From Thermoplasmatota archaeon (GTDB lineage Archaea; Thermoplasmatota; Thermoplasmata; Thermoplasmatales; Thermoplasmataceae), in NCBI GenBank assembly GCA_023381355.1, contig JAMCUL010000004.1, positions 39,788 to 103,787 of the forward strand: DNA of 64,000 bases, written 5' to 3'. A model generated the notes under the pieces. It made no database searches. It was not told where the DNA came from and was given only the letters and a program-made list of their open reading frames with translations. Positions 1-8,968 of the stretch are shown piece after piece; the first letter of the stretch is position 1; each line of letters starts with the position of its first letter. The position numbers and the translations under genes are program-made.

Positions 1-2
1 TT

Positions 3-695
3 GTTAAGAAGTCAGAAAACATGCCCTGGTACAAAGGCACTACCCTGCTTGAGGCCCTTGAATCGCTTAAGGTTCCAGAGAAACCAACATCAAAACCACT
101 CAGACTTCCAATACAGGACGTCTATTCAATCACAGGAATAGGAACTGTTCCTGTGGGAAGGGTTGAGACTGGAATCATTAAGCCAGGAGATAAAGTAATA
201 TTCATGCCTGCAAACAAGCAGGGTGAAGTGAAAAGTGTTGAAATGCACCACGAGAATATGGCCCAGGCCGAGCCTGGAGATAACATAGGATTCAATGTCA
301 GGGGAATCGCTAAAAACGATGTCAAGAGAGGTGACGTTTGCGGACCTTTGAATTCCCCACCAACAGTTGCAAAATCCTTCACTGCGCAGATCGTTGTCCT
401 AAATCACCCGAGTGTTATCGCTGCTGGATATAAACCAGTATTCCACGTGCATACTACACAGGTAGCCTGCAGATTTGAAGAAATAATAAAAACAATAAAT
501 CCAAAAGATGGAACAACCAAGGAGGCAAATCCACAGTTCATCAAGACCGGTGATATAGCTGTAGTCAAGGTTGTGCCTGACAAACCCATGGTAATCGAGA
601 AGGTATCTGAGTTTCCCCAGCTGGGAAGGTTTGCAATAAGAGATATGGGTCAAACCGTTGCAGCTGGCCTCTGTCAGGATGTAGAGTCAAAGTAA
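3..695 (+). CDS. tuf: Elongation factor 1-alpha, C-terminal part (runs off the window's left edge)
   Basis: Translation elongation factor that delivers aminoacyl-tRNA to the ribosome. The frame is open to the left edge, so the gene starts before the window; the GTP-binding domain is missing only because of this cut. What remains is the end of the G domain ([14 protein letters not shown]) followed by beta-barrel domains 2 and 3, with the family motif [17 protein letters not shown] near the start and the C-terminal [15 protein letters not shown]. It lies 10 bases before rps10 and ahead of fusA, a translation operon. The identification is certain; only the start is unseen. Confidence 0.97.
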   Translation, partial: VKKSENMPWYKGTTLLEALESLKVPEKPTSKPLRLPIQDVYSITGIGTVPVGRVETGIIKPGDKVIFMPANKQGEVKSVEMHHENMAQAEPGDNIGFNVRGIAKNDVKRGDVCGPLNSPPTVAKSFTAQIVVLNHPSVIAAGYKPVFHVHTTQVACRFEEIIKTINPKDGTTKEANPQFIKTGDIAVVKVVPDKPMVIEKVSEFPQLGRFAIRDMGQTVAAGLCQDVESK

Positions 696-705
696 GGTGA
701 ATCTG

Positions 706-1020
706 ATGGTTTCATACAGGGCTAGGATATCTCTGAGCGGAACGGATCATAAAGTAGTTGATGACGTGTGCAAGGAGATAAAGGGAATAGCAGAAAGAAC
801 GGGAGTAGAAATTCACGGCCCTGTACCTCTACCAACCAAGAGGCTGGTTGTTCCGGTAAGGAAGAGCCCTGATGGTGAAGGTTCTCCGACCTGGGACAGA
901 TGGGAAATGAGGGTACACAAAAGGTTGATCGATATCGATGGTGATGAGAGAACCCTTAAGCAGGTTATGAAGATATCGATACCTGATGGTGTCCAGATAG
1001 AGATACAGATGAAAAATTAA
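706..1020 (+). CDS. rps10: 30S ribosomal protein S10
   Basis: Small-subunit ribosomal protein, 104 residues, the normal length for archaeal S10. Family features are [19 protein letters not shown] at the N-terminus, the loop [22 protein letters not shown] and the ending [10 protein letters not shown] start it at ATG 706 because an AAGGTGA ribosome binding site (694-700) overlaps the tuf stop and lies five bases before it. A GTG at 697 would extend the frame by three residues but would sit inside that binding site. It is co-transcribed with tuf, and fusA follows after 32 bases. Confidence 0.96.
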   Translation: MVSYRARISLSGTDHKVVDDVCKEIKGIAERTGVEIHGPVPLPTKRLVVPVRKSPDGEGSPTWDRWEMRVHKRLIDIDGDERTLKQVMKISIPDGVQIEIQMKN

Positions 1021-1052
1021 TTTTTATTTTTACATTTAAGAGAGTGAGTTTT

Positions 1053-3254
1053 ATGGGTCGAAAGGAAGATAATATTGCAAAGGCAAGTTTGCTTGTCAAC
1101 AAATCAGAAAGTATAAGGAATATAGGTATTGCAGCACATATTGATCACGGGAAAACAACTCTTAGCGATAACCTGATCGCTGGGGCTGGAATGATGAGCG
1201 AGGATCTGGCAGGAAAGCAGCTTATGCTGGATTATGATGAGCAAGAACAGGCAAGGGGTATTACAATAAATGCTGCTAATGCATCAATGGTACATTCGGT
1301 TGATGGAAGAGATTACCTGATTAATCTTATCGATACTCCAGGTCACGTCGATTTCGGTGGAGACGTAACCAGGGCTATGAGGGCTGTGGATGGGTGCATA
1401 ATAGTCGTTGATTCTGTTGAGGGCGTAATGCCTCAGACAGAGACCGTTATCAGACAGGCACTTAAGGAATATGTTAAACCAGTTCTCTTTATCAACAAGG
1501 TTGACAGGCTGATAAATGAACTTAAACTGAATGGGGATGAGATGCAGAAGAAGTTTATCAAGATAATAAATGATGTAAACAGGCTTCTGAACAAATACGC
1601 CCCTGAGGTATTCAGAAAGGACTGGCAGCTCAACGTTGCTGATGGAAAAGTTGCTTTCGGTTCAGCTTATCACAACTGGGCAATTTCAGTTCCTGCAATG
1701 AAAACTTATGGAGTTAATTTCAACGATATTGTCAATTTGGTAAGAGGAGAAAAACAGAAAGAACTCGCAAAGAAGGCTCCTCTGCATAAGATTATCCTCA
1801 ATATGGTGGTACATCATCTTCCAGATCCAAAACAGGCGCAGGCATACAGGATACCAAATATATGGAAAGGTGATCTTGAGAGTCCAGTTGGGAAGGCAAT
1901 GACCTCATGTGATGGTCAGGGACCACTCTCGATGATGATAGTCAAAATAATTGTAGATCCGCATGCTGGTGAGATTGCCGTAGGAAGGGTTTTCAGTGGA
2001 ACACTCTCGAAGGGGCAGGAACTCTATATTAACGCAGCTGCCGGAAAATTCAAGATTCAAACACTTGCAATGATGGTTGGTCCGGACAGAATCCAGGTCG
2101 ATTCAATTGCAGCAGGCAATATAGCTGCAGTTATAGGTCTTAAAAGTGCTATTGCAGGATCTACCGTGTCAGTAGCTTCAGACATGGAGCCATTTGAACC
2201 TATGACACACTACACTGATCCGGTTGTAACGCTTGCTATTGAGGCAAAACATACATCTGATCTTCCAAAACTTATTGAGGTCCTAAAAACAGTTTCAAAG
2301 GCTGATCCATCCATACAGATCAACATAAATCAGGAAACCGGAGAACACCTAATATCTGGTATGGGAGAACTGCATCTGGAAGTCACATTATACAGGATCA
2401 AAAACGACTATAAGATAGATGTCTCAACCTCAGACCCTATAGTTGTATACAGGGAAACTGTGGAAAGAGTCGGAGGACCCTTTGAGGGTAAATCCCCAAA
2501 TAAACATAACAGGTTTTATTTCAAAGTGGAGCCACTTAATGAGGAAGTCGTTGACCTGATAAAGGAAGGCACACTACCTCAGGGAGAAAAATTCAAGGAT
2601 AAGAAAACGATAATTGAGGTTCTGCAAAAGAACGGCATCGACAGAGATACTGCAAAGGGGATCGTTAGCGTTACAGGAGAAAATATATTCTTTGATGTTA
2701 CAAAAGGAATCCAGTACCTTGATGAGACCATGGAATTACTCATTGAATCATTCAAGGAAGTTATATCGAAGGGCCCACTTGCAAACGAGGGAGTTACCCA
2801 CGTGAAAGCATCACTGGTTGATGCAAAGCTCCATGAGGATAGTATTCACAGGGGTCCAGCTCAGGTCATTCCAGCCGGGAGGAATTCGCTTTATGGCGCC
2901 ATGTGCCAGGGAAAGAGGATTTTAATGGAACCGGTACAGAAGGTTTTCATTAACGTTCCGCAAGAAATAATGGGCTCTGTCACAAATGAGATTCAGCAGA
3001 GAAGAGGTGTTGTTGAAGAAATGAACCTTGAAGGTGACGATATGGTAATTGTGGCCAAAGTCCCTGTTTCCGGTATGTTTGGATTTGCTTCGGCAATAAG
3101 AAGTGCCACAGGGGGAAAGGTATTGTGGAGTTCAGAAAACTCAGGGTACCAGAAAGTTCCGCCAGAGTTACAGAAAGACGTGGTGGCCAAGATCAGGACC
3201 AGGAAGGGGCTTAAACCAGAACCATACGATGAGGCTTACTACTCATCTCTATAA
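1053..3254 (+). CDS. fusA: Elongation factor 2
   Basis: Translocation GTPase of the ribosome, 733 residues, the usual archaeal length. GTPase motifs are AHIDHGKTT near residue 30, DTPGHVDFGG near 95 and NKVD near 150. The diphthamide loop LHEDSIHRG is present near residue 600, so the second His is the expected modification site. The start is set at ATG 1053 (MGRKEDNIAKA), as in other archaeal EF-2 proteins; the in-frame GTG at 1044 belongs to the purine-rich leader GAGTGAG. It is the last gene of the tuf-rps10-fusA group. Confidence 0.97.
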   Translation: MGRKEDNIAKASLLVNKSESIRNIGIAAHIDHGKTTLSDNLIAGAGMMSEDLAGKQLMLDYDEQEQARGITINAANASMVHSVDGRDYLINLIDTPGHVDFGGDVTRAMRAVDGCIIVVDSVEGVMPQTETVIRQALKEYVKPVLFINKVDRLINELKLNGDEMQKKFIKIINDVNRLLNKYAPEVFRKDWQLNVADGKVAFGSAYHNWAISVPAMKTYGVNFNDIVNLVRGEKQKELAKKAPLHKIILNMVVHHLPDPKQAQAYRIPNIWKGDLESPVGKAMTSCDGQGPLSMMIVKIIVDPHAGEIAVGRVFSGTLSKGQELYINAAAGKFKIQTLAMMVGPDRIQVDSIAAGNIAAVIGLKSAIAGSTVSVASDMEPFEPMTHYTDPVVTLAIEAKHTSDLPKLIEVLKTVSKADPSIQININQETGEHLISGMGELHLEVTLYRIKNDYKIDVSTSDPIVVYRETVERVGGPFEGKSPNKHNRFYFKVEPLNEEVVDLIKEGTLPQGEKFKDKKTIIEVLQKNGIDRDTAKGIVSVTGENIFFDVTKGIQYLDETMELLIESFKEVISKGPLANEGVTHVKASLVDAKLHEDSIHRGPAQVIPAGRNSLYGAMCQGKRILMEPVQKVFINVPQEIMGSVTNEIQQRRGVVEEMNLEGDDMVIVAKVPVSGMFGFASAIRSATGGKVLWSSENSGYQKVPPELQKDVVAKIRTRKGLKPEPYDEAYYSSL

Positions 3255-3283
3255 TTTTTTATTTTACGAAACAATTCCACTAA

Positions 3284-4330
3284 ATGGTTTTAACTGAAGT
3301 TGTTTGTTCAAATTGTGGGTCACTGAGGGAAAATGGTGAGATAACCTGCAATGCTTGTGGATCTCCTTTCATCATCAGGGTGAACTTTGAGTACAGGGAG
3401 AAGTTGATTGAAAATTTTCCATATATTTCAAGATATCTGGTAGGCCTGAATTCAGATTCTCCAGTTGAAAATGTCGGGGAAACGCTTATCAAGAGTGTGT
3501 TTTACACTCCAACACTTTCTTATAAAGATATAGGAATGAATAATTTATTCTCATATCTTGTGGGAAAGAAAGTGGTTGAGAAGGGCGACCATGTGTCAGA
3601 AGATTCGTCAGGTAATGCAGGGGCTTCGTTCGCATTGTTTTGTAAGATGGCTTCCCTGAATTCTGAAGTTTTCGTTTCGAAGACTGCAAATCCCGTCAAG
3701 ATCAATCAGATAAGATCATATGGAGCTAGGATACACACTGTCGAAGGAAGCAGGGAGGAAGTAGAGATTATGGCAAGGAACTCAGGTTTCTTGTATCTCG
3801 GTCATCAGTACTGGCCAGAGTTTTATGACGGTTTCAGAAACATTTCATATGGCATATTCCAGAATATGAGAAATCTTCCAAGCAGGATTTATATCCCATT
3901 TTCGACGGGAACCCTCTATCTCGGTATATATATGGGATTCAAGCACCTACTGGACTCTGGAAGGATAATGGAGATTCCAAGACTTATTGCAGTACAGCCC
4001 AAGAAGGCCTGTGGTATGTACAACCTGATAAAGGGAACAAACTATCTGAGGGAGAATTCAATTGCGGATGCCCTCACCGGGGTAATCCCATTAAGATCCA
4101 GACTGTTGAGAGAAGTTATTTCGAACCACGGTGATGTTGTTATTGTTGAGGAAGGTGACATTATAAAGGCTAGAAATGATCTTCTTCATAGTGGGATCGA
4201 TACGGAATACAGTTCTGCCATAGCATTTTCTGCTGCAAAGTATGATAAACCTGATCAGGAAAAACTTGTTATCCTAACAGGTCATGGCATTAAGAATAAT
4301 TTTACATCTTCTCAGGCTTCTGCCTTATGA
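3284..4330 (+). CDS. Threonine-synthase-like PLP-dependent enzyme with N-terminal zinc ribbon
   Basis: Fold type II PLP enzyme of the threonine synthase group, 348 residues. A Cys4 zinc ribbon (CSNCG and CNACG, residues 8-26) opens the protein as in archaeal ThrC. The PLP lysine lies in TPTLSYKDIG, the phosphate-binding loop is SSGNAGAS, and a late TGHG motif is present. The lysine motif is unusual: threonine synthases normally have SFKDRG, and here the Arg is Ile. It may therefore be a ThrC paralogue with another substrate. A TATA-like stretch at about 3255-3267 fits a leaderless start. It overlaps the convergent OsmC gene by 19 bases. Confidence 0.8.
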   Translation: MVLTEVVCSNCGSLRENGEITCNACGSPFIIRVNFEYREKLIENFPYISRYLVGLNSDSPVENVGETLIKSVFYTPTLSYKDIGMNNLFSYLVGKKVVEKGDHVSEDSSGNAGASFALFCKMASLNSEVFVSKTANPVKINQIRSYGARIHTVEGSREEVEIMARNSGFLYLGHQYWPEFYDGFRNISYGIFQNMRNLPSRIYIPFSTGTLYLGIYMGFKHLLDSGRIMEIPRLIAVQPKKACGMYNLIKGTNYLRENSIADALTGVIPLRSRLLREVISNHGDVVIVEEGDIIKARNDLLHSGIDTEYSSAIAFSAAKYDKPDQEKLVILTGHGIKNNFTSSQASAL

Positions 4331-4746
4331 ACAAGTTTTTCCCCATTAAGGGTAATAGAATACGTCAGATGTGTGCCCCCTCTTTTTGCGAGTATCGACA
4401 CACTGCAGTAGCGTTCAAGGGATAGAGTAACAGCCCTCTTCGCATTTTCGTCTGAAAAATCGCCTTCCATGATGTAATGGATGTTCACATCCTTCAAAGT
4501 CTTCGGTTCTAGCTCTTCACGCTCTGCCTCAACCTCGACCTTGTATGATTTTATATTTTTTCGCATTCTTGTAAGGATAAGAACTACATCTGCTGAGGAA
4601 CATCCTCCCATTGCGTATACAAGAAGTTCAGTTGGAGAGATTCGCGTTGTTCTTTCCAGCAAAGGATCTTTCATTATGAGCGTATCCATGCCCTTCTCAT
4701 CGCTTACAAAACCGTTTCCGGGCTCATAATGAAAAGATACCTTCAT
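4312..4746 (-). CDS. OsmC/Ohr family protein
   Basis: Small thiol peroxidase-type protein of 144 residues that reduces organic hydroperoxides in characterised members. The two family cysteines are at about residue 49 (AMGGCSSADVV) and 114 (ERYCSVS), in the usual helix contexts, and an N-terminal strand region (MKVSFHYEPGNGF) is visible. Its start overlaps the stop of the upstream DUF1641 gene (4743) by four bases, so it is the last gene of a minus-strand operon that begins with the flavoprotein at 6383. The final 19 bases overlap the end of the convergent PLP-enzyme gene. Confidence 0.88.
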   Translation of the reverse strand: MKVSFHYEPGNGFVSDEKGMDTLIMKDPLLERTTRISPTELLVYAMGGCSSADVVLILTRMRKNIKSYKVEVEAEREELEPKTLKDVNIHYIMEGDFSDENAKRAVTLSLERYCSVSILAKRGGTHLTYSITLNGEKLVHKAEA

Positions 4747-5231
4747 TCTCCTTCGCCCCTGTCAACTCTTTTCAACATGGCGCCAAGCACCTTTAGGGCG
4801 TTAAGTATTGCGGTTAGCCCTGCCGCAATTTCCGGATCCTTGAGAACACCCATGAGTCTCAGAAGTGAGAAATTCTCAGGTTTTTTTGCTCCATCAACCA
4901 TAGATTCCCATAGTTCATCGCTGTTGTACAGAATTGTAGATATACTTTCCTGAGAAGTCTTGCTCGAAACCGATGCCATCAGAGCCACTATCAGATTAAT
5001 AAGGTTTATTCCTCCTTTGTGGAATTCTGGTTGGTCCGCTGTCTGAATAATCATTGCAGGATTTCCCGGTATAAACTGTTCCGCAAGCTTTTGTATTGCT
5101 TCCAGGTCGGCTGAATCCTTCAGCATCTTTACCAGGTTCAGCAGGGCAAGCATACTCTTGTCGTCCTCCATAAGTTCCCTTATTGCCAGTTCAATCTGAT
5201 CATTTTCACCATTTTCCTTGTTTTCTACCAT
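4743..5231 (-). CDS. DUF1641 protein
   Basis: A 162-residue mostly helical protein matching the DUF1641 pattern. The N-terminus is acidic and hydrophilic (NKENGENDQIELAIRELM), and the C-terminal half carries the family-type stretch SLLRLMGVLKDPEIAAGLTAILNALKVLGAML. Family members are often found beside SQR-like flavoproteins, as here: the next gene upstream is such a protein, nine bases away. No catalytic motif is visible. A role as a small partner or membrane-docking subunit of the flavoprotein is an inference from this pairing. Confidence 0.8.
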   Translation of the reverse strand: MVENKENGENDQIELAIRELMEDDKSMLALLNLVKMLKDSADLEAIQKLAEQFIPGNPAMIIQTADQPEFHKGGINLINLIVALMASVSSKTSQESISTILYNSDELWESMVDGAKKPENFSLLRLMGVLKDPEIAAGLTAILNALKVLGAMLKRVDRGEGE

Positions 5232-5240
5232 TTTTTCACC

Positions 5241-6383
5241 TCAGATAAACCCCATAGCATATGTCCCAAAGAATGACTCATAAGAATACAAAGCCACGAG
5301 GTAATCAGTTCTGCTCGGCCTTCCCTCACTAACCTTACCGCTCATATCTATCATTACATCCGAAGCTGACTCCTTTCCCTTCATTATTACTATATCATAG
5401 ACATAGGAATAAACGTCAGGATCCGGATATCCAGAAACAAGATGAGCTATGCGCGCCGAAATAAAATCAGTCTGGGTTCTGCTAAATTTCCAGTAATTGC
5501 TGAAGGTCTTTCCTGCCAGTCCAGTTACGAATACATTATCGAAACCCTTCAGTGTAAGGTCCTTCAGATTGACCTCAATGTTCCCACTGTCAGCCTTCGG
5601 CATTGAAGACTTATCGACGAATGATGAATAAGATGATGGTGAAAAGATGATCGGTATATCATATTTTACAGTCTTTCCATCCTGCGCCTGGAGTTCCTTG
5701 TTCTTGACATTTATGGAGGTTAGCTTAAAATTCTTGACCACTTCAACTCCATTTTCCTTAAGGGTTTGTTCAATGATATTGTCGAATTCTCCATTTTCCG
5801 TTATCGATTCGCCACTGAATAAACATGAAATTTTTATGTCATTTAATGATCCATTCGAGCTGAAATAGCTGATTAGATTCACCGCAAGATTTGCCGAATT
5901 CACTGGAGTGAAAGGGGAGCTTTCATCGTGGTAAATAACAACATCACCCTTCTTGAAATTGATGATGTCCTCCTTGAGTGATAATGCACCCTGAAGGGTT
6001 TCAATACTTCTGGCATCCTCGTTATAACCCTGAATTTTTGAGGTATCCACATCGAGGTAATCTGCGAGAACAAGAAAATCATATCTTATTAATTTTCCAT
6101 TTTTTGTGTTGATGGTATTATCCCTCAGATTTAATGTAACCGGTTCGTCATAAATGAACTGAACGCTCATCCTTAACAGGGAGTCGATATTCCTTACTGA
6201 ACTTCCCTGATCAATTAACGAAACGGGAATGAAGGAATTAGAGTCGGTGAATTCCAATCTTTTATTCTTTCCCATCACGATAACCTCAACGTCTCCCTTC
6301 TTTGCCCTCTGAACAATCTTGTTTGCGACCATTACGGCCGATTCCCCATCACCAAGTACGACAACTCTATCAGCAATTTTCAA
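5241..6383 (-). CDS. Sulfide:quinone-reductase-like FAD protein lacking catalytic cysteines
   Basis: A 380-residue protein of the FAD/NAD(P)-disulfide reductase superfamily, most like SQR/FCC flavoproteins. The N-terminal dinucleotide-binding strand is ADRVVVLGDGESAVMVANKI (GxGxxA instead of GxGxxG). The late FAD-contact segment is FDNVFVTGLAGKTFSNYWKFSRTQTDFISARIAHLVSG, followed by a C-terminal tail with SYESFFGTYAMGFI, a type of membrane-touching end. I count only one cysteine (about residue 187), whereas active SQR uses two or three, so sulfide oxidation by the known mechanism is unlikely. It is the first gene of the operon with DUF1641 and OsmC. Confidence 0.78.
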   Translation of the reverse strand: MKIADRVVVLGDGESAVMVANKIVQRAKKGDVEVIVMGKNKRLEFTDSNSFIPVSLIDQGSSVRNIDSLLRMSVQFIYDEPVTLNLRDNTINTKNGKLIRYDFLVLADYLDVDTSKIQGYNEDARSIETLQGALSLKEDIINFKKGDVVIYHDESSPFTPVNSANLAVNLISYFSSNGSLNDIKISCLFSGESITENGEFDNIIEQTLKENGVEVVKNFKLTSINVKNKELQAQDGKTVKYDIPIIFSPSSYSSFVDKSSMPKADSGNIEVNLKDLTLKGFDNVFVTGLAGKTFSNYWKFSRTQTDFISARIAHLVSGYPDPDVYSYVYDIVIMKGKESASDVMIDMSGKVSEGRPSRTDYLVALYSYESFFGTYAMGFI

Positions 6384-6560
6384 TCTAACACCTCTTTACT
6401 CCCTATGTAATTCCCTTTGGAAATTATTTCTTTGTATTATAATTTTTACAAATATCATGAAGTATTTTTGGGTTGCAAAGTTCCTTTCTGATTTTGCCAT
6501 TATACTAATTCTTGATTTCCTTTGCCCAAAGTTAAATAGATACAATTTAGATTTCTCATC

Positions 6561-7256
6561 ATGATTTATGGAATAAAGGTTCATGGTACTATTAACGCCA
6601 CCATGCAGGATTTTCTAATTCAGAAAATAAATATGTGCGAGGAAAGCAAACGCGTTAAGGCCATTTTGCTTGATGTTAACTCCAGCGGTGGGAGCGCCTC
6701 TGCTTCTGAGATGATATACAACAGGGTGCGTGAATTTTCAGTCAGGAAACCGGTATTTACCATTGTGACGGGAATGGCTACCTCTGGAGCGTATATGATA
6801 ATAAGTCCCTCTAAAAAAATATTCTCCATAAAAACTGCGGTAATAGGTTCAATAGGAGTCTATTCCATAATGCCGGACATAAGCGGGTTACTTGAAAAGA
6901 TTGGTGTTCGGATCAGGCAGGAAAGAATGGGAAAATACAAGAATGCCAGCAATCCATTTGAAGCTCCGGATGAGGAAGCGGAAAAATCTCAGAAACAAAT
7001 TGTGAAGGGGATATATGAAATGTTTCTGAACATGGTAACTGAGAACAGAAAACTGGAAAAGGATCAGGTAAACATCATAAGGGAGAGCGATATATTTTTG
7101 GCTGAAAGGGCAGTTGAAATTGGGTTGGTAGACAGGGTAGCTACATTTGAGGAGTCAGTTTCAGAAATAATGAAGACTTTGGGTGAAAAACGGAGGCCCG
7201 TCTTTGAAATCCCGAAATCGCCCCTTTTTTATAGAGTTCTGGATAGATTTGTTTGA
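6561..7256 (+). CDS. sppA: SppA-type signal peptide peptidase (S49 serine protease)
   Basis: Ser-Lys peptidase that degrades cleaved signal peptides, 231 residues. The catalytic serine sits in GMATSGAYMI (about residue 75) and the lysine in the GKYK motif (125-127), followed by the family sequence NASNPFEAPDEEA. The substrate-strand motif VNSSGGSASASE is also present. No N-terminal membrane segment is seen, unlike many bacterial SppA proteins, so this form is short and looks soluble. A TATA-like GTTAAATAG at 6535 lies about 26 bases before ATG 6561, which fits a leaderless mRNA. Confidence 0.88.
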   Translation: MIYGIKVHGTINATMQDFLIQKINMCEESKRVKAILLDVNSSGGSASASEMIYNRVREFSVRKPVFTIVTGMATSGAYMIISPSKKIFSIKTAVIGSIGVYSIMPDISGLLEKIGVRIRQERMGKYKNASNPFEAPDEEAEKSQKQIVKGIYEMFLNMVTENRKLEKDQVNIIRESDIFLAERAVEIGLVDRVATFEESVSEIMKTLGEKRRPVFEIPKSPLFYRVLDRFV

Positions 7257-7657
7257 AAGGGAGATTTTAGACGTGGATTTTTCTACTTGAATTTGCTTGT
7301 GTCACCGCAGAATACGTCCCCGAGGATCGACGCGATACCGACAGGATGCTTAACGGATTAGCGGAATCCTGAGATTTAAAAGCCTTGCCTGGATATAACA
7401 GTAGATCTTATGTGCCAATGCCATCTATCATGGAAACAAATAGATCATATTCACAGAAAAGTGCTTAACATCAGGTAATCTCTAATTCCCATATGTTCAT
7501 TCTATACTTGGAGAATGAAAGATAGTACCCCTGGCTAAATTCCCAGAGAAATATCTTCCATGAATAATTATAATGCTTTATCCACGACGGATTTTAATAT
7601 TCGTAAATTCCGTTTAACTTCGATGCTAATTTTTAATAAATGGTTTTCAATTACTAT
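7257..7657. other. Intergenic region with a possible structured RNA element
   Basis: About 400 bases without a convincing gene. The stretch 7290-7371 is richer in G+C than its surroundings. It holds a stem of CAGGAT (7342-7347) with ATCCTG (7366-7371), continued inwards by GCT (7348-7350) with AGC (7360-7362). A TATA-like TTTAAAAG (about 7375) is followed by a 22-codon open frame (7410-7478) beginning MCQCH, which may be chance. The 3' end contains the rpoL promoter, TTTTAATAAA at 7631-7640. No RNA family is recognised. Confidence 0.35.
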
Positions 7658-7984
7658 ATGATGGATAGCAAGATCAACATAGTAGATAAACAGAAAGATT
7701 CAATCACGTTTGAGATCATGAATTATGATAATACACTTCTTAGGCCACTTGTGGAGGAGATTCTTAAGGATGAGCAGGTTACTGAGTCGAGGTATTTCAT
7801 AAAGCATCCAGTGATAGATAATCCCCGGGTATATGTCAGGGTAAAATCTGGAAAACCTCAGGCTGCAGTCAAAAGATCTATCAAGAGGCTCAGCAGGGTT
7901 TTTGAAACACTTTCTAGTGAACTTAACAAGGAACTCAAGAAGATAGACGATGATGAAACAGCGCTGGAAGCTAAACAGAATTGA
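7658..7984 (+). CDS. rpoL: DNA-directed RNA polymerase subunit L (Rpo11)
   Basis: Small RNA polymerase assembly subunit that pairs with subunit D. Typical family features are TLLRPLVEEILKD after a short N-terminal strand, then the ESRYFIKHPVIDNPRVYVRV core and a charged C-terminal helix, about 108 residues. An in-frame ATG at 7640 would add six residues, but the TATA-like box at 7631-7640 centres about 25 bases before the ATG-ATG at 7658/7661, so a leaderless start there is more likely. The methyltransferase gene follows after 15 bases. Confidence 0.9.
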   Translation: MMDSKINIVDKQKDSITFEIMNYDNTLLRPLVEEILKDEQVTESRYFIKHPVIDNPRVYVRVKSGKPQAAVKRSIKRLSRVFETLSSELNKELKKIDDDETALEAKQN

Positions 7985-7999
7985 AGGCAAAAGATAAAT

Positions 8000-8965
8000 T
8001 TGGTTCAGGATTTTTTAGTTGAACAGTTCAGGGATATTTCTGATTTCACTGAGGAAGATGTAAGGTCCACCATTTGCCTCAGTGAACAGGGCTTTGCAGA
8101 CAGTCTTGATGATTATCTATATCTTGTGAAATCTGATGAGGCACAGATCAGGAAACTTGCATTCCTGAAAAGGTACGCAAGGTTTCTTTGTGAGATCGAG
8201 ACTATTGATCAGTTGGCCGGCGTAACTTTACCAGATGGCCGGTTCTATGTCAGAATCGTGGATCATAATGGGTGCCACGGAACAGAAGATGAGAAACTGG
8301 CAGGGCAGCTTTTGAAAGGAAAAGGGAGAATCTCCTTCAGCGAACCTGATTTTGTCGTACTCCTGTATCATGCAGATAAATGGTATGTTGGAATTCACAA
8401 AGAAAACATGACACACGATGATTCTAATGACAGGAGAGCTCCCATGAGACCTTACTTCACGCCAGTTTCCATGGATCCGAGGTATGCATCATTTCTGGTC
8501 AATATGGGATATTTCAAGGCGGGGTCCAGGCTTCTTGACCCTTTTTGCGGAAGCTCGGGAATCCTTATAGAAGCTGCAATGAAAGGCTATTCAGTCACCG
8601 GATTCGACATTGTGAATGAAATGGTAGTGGGATCGAGAGTGAACCTGAAATTCTTTGGCGTGAAGGAATTTGACATAAGACGGCAGGATTTCTTGACATA
8701 TGAACCCGATGGAACATTCGATGGAATTGTTACCGATTTCCCCTATGGTAGGAGTTCAAAAATGACTCACGATTTTGAGCACCTTTATCGTGAAGGTGCA
8801 AAGAAAATGGCCGAGATCCTTTTACCGGGATACAGGGCCTGCATTGTAACAGACAGAGAGGAAAACATAACATATTTCGATGAATACTTCAGGATTGACA
8901 AAATCGTGAGGCAGCGCATACACAGATCACTTACCAGGCACTTTATAAGACTCATAAGAAAATGA
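8000..8965 (+). CDS. tRNA guanine-N2 methyltransferase-like protein (Trm11/Trm-G10 group)
   Basis: SAM-dependent methyltransferase of 321 residues that by family would methylate the N2 amino group of a tRNA guanine. The C-terminal half holds the SAM motif LLDPFCGSSGILIEAAMKGY, an acidic strand end VTGFDIVNEM, and the N-methylation motif TDFPYGRSS (usually DPPYG; the first Pro is Phe here). The N-terminal half has no clear THUMP motif but occupies its place. The start is a TTG at 8000; no better in-frame ATG exists before the conserved part. It is probably co-transcribed with rpoL. Confidence 0.8.
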   Translation: MVQDFLVEQFRDISDFTEEDVRSTICLSEQGFADSLDDYLYLVKSDEAQIRKLAFLKRYARFLCEIETIDQLAGVTLPDGRFYVRIVDHNGCHGTEDEKLAGQLLKGKGRISFSEPDFVVLLYHADKWYVGIHKENMTHDDSNDRRAPMRPYFTPVSMDPRYASFLVNMGYFKAGSRLLDPFCGSSGILIEAAMKGYSVTGFDIVNEMVVGSRVNLKFFGVKEFDIRRQDFLTYEPDGTFDGIVTDFPYGRSSKMTHDFEHLYREGAKKMAEILLPGYRACIVTDREENITYFDEYFRIDKIVRQRIHRSLTRHFIRLIRK

Positions 8966-8968
8966 GAT

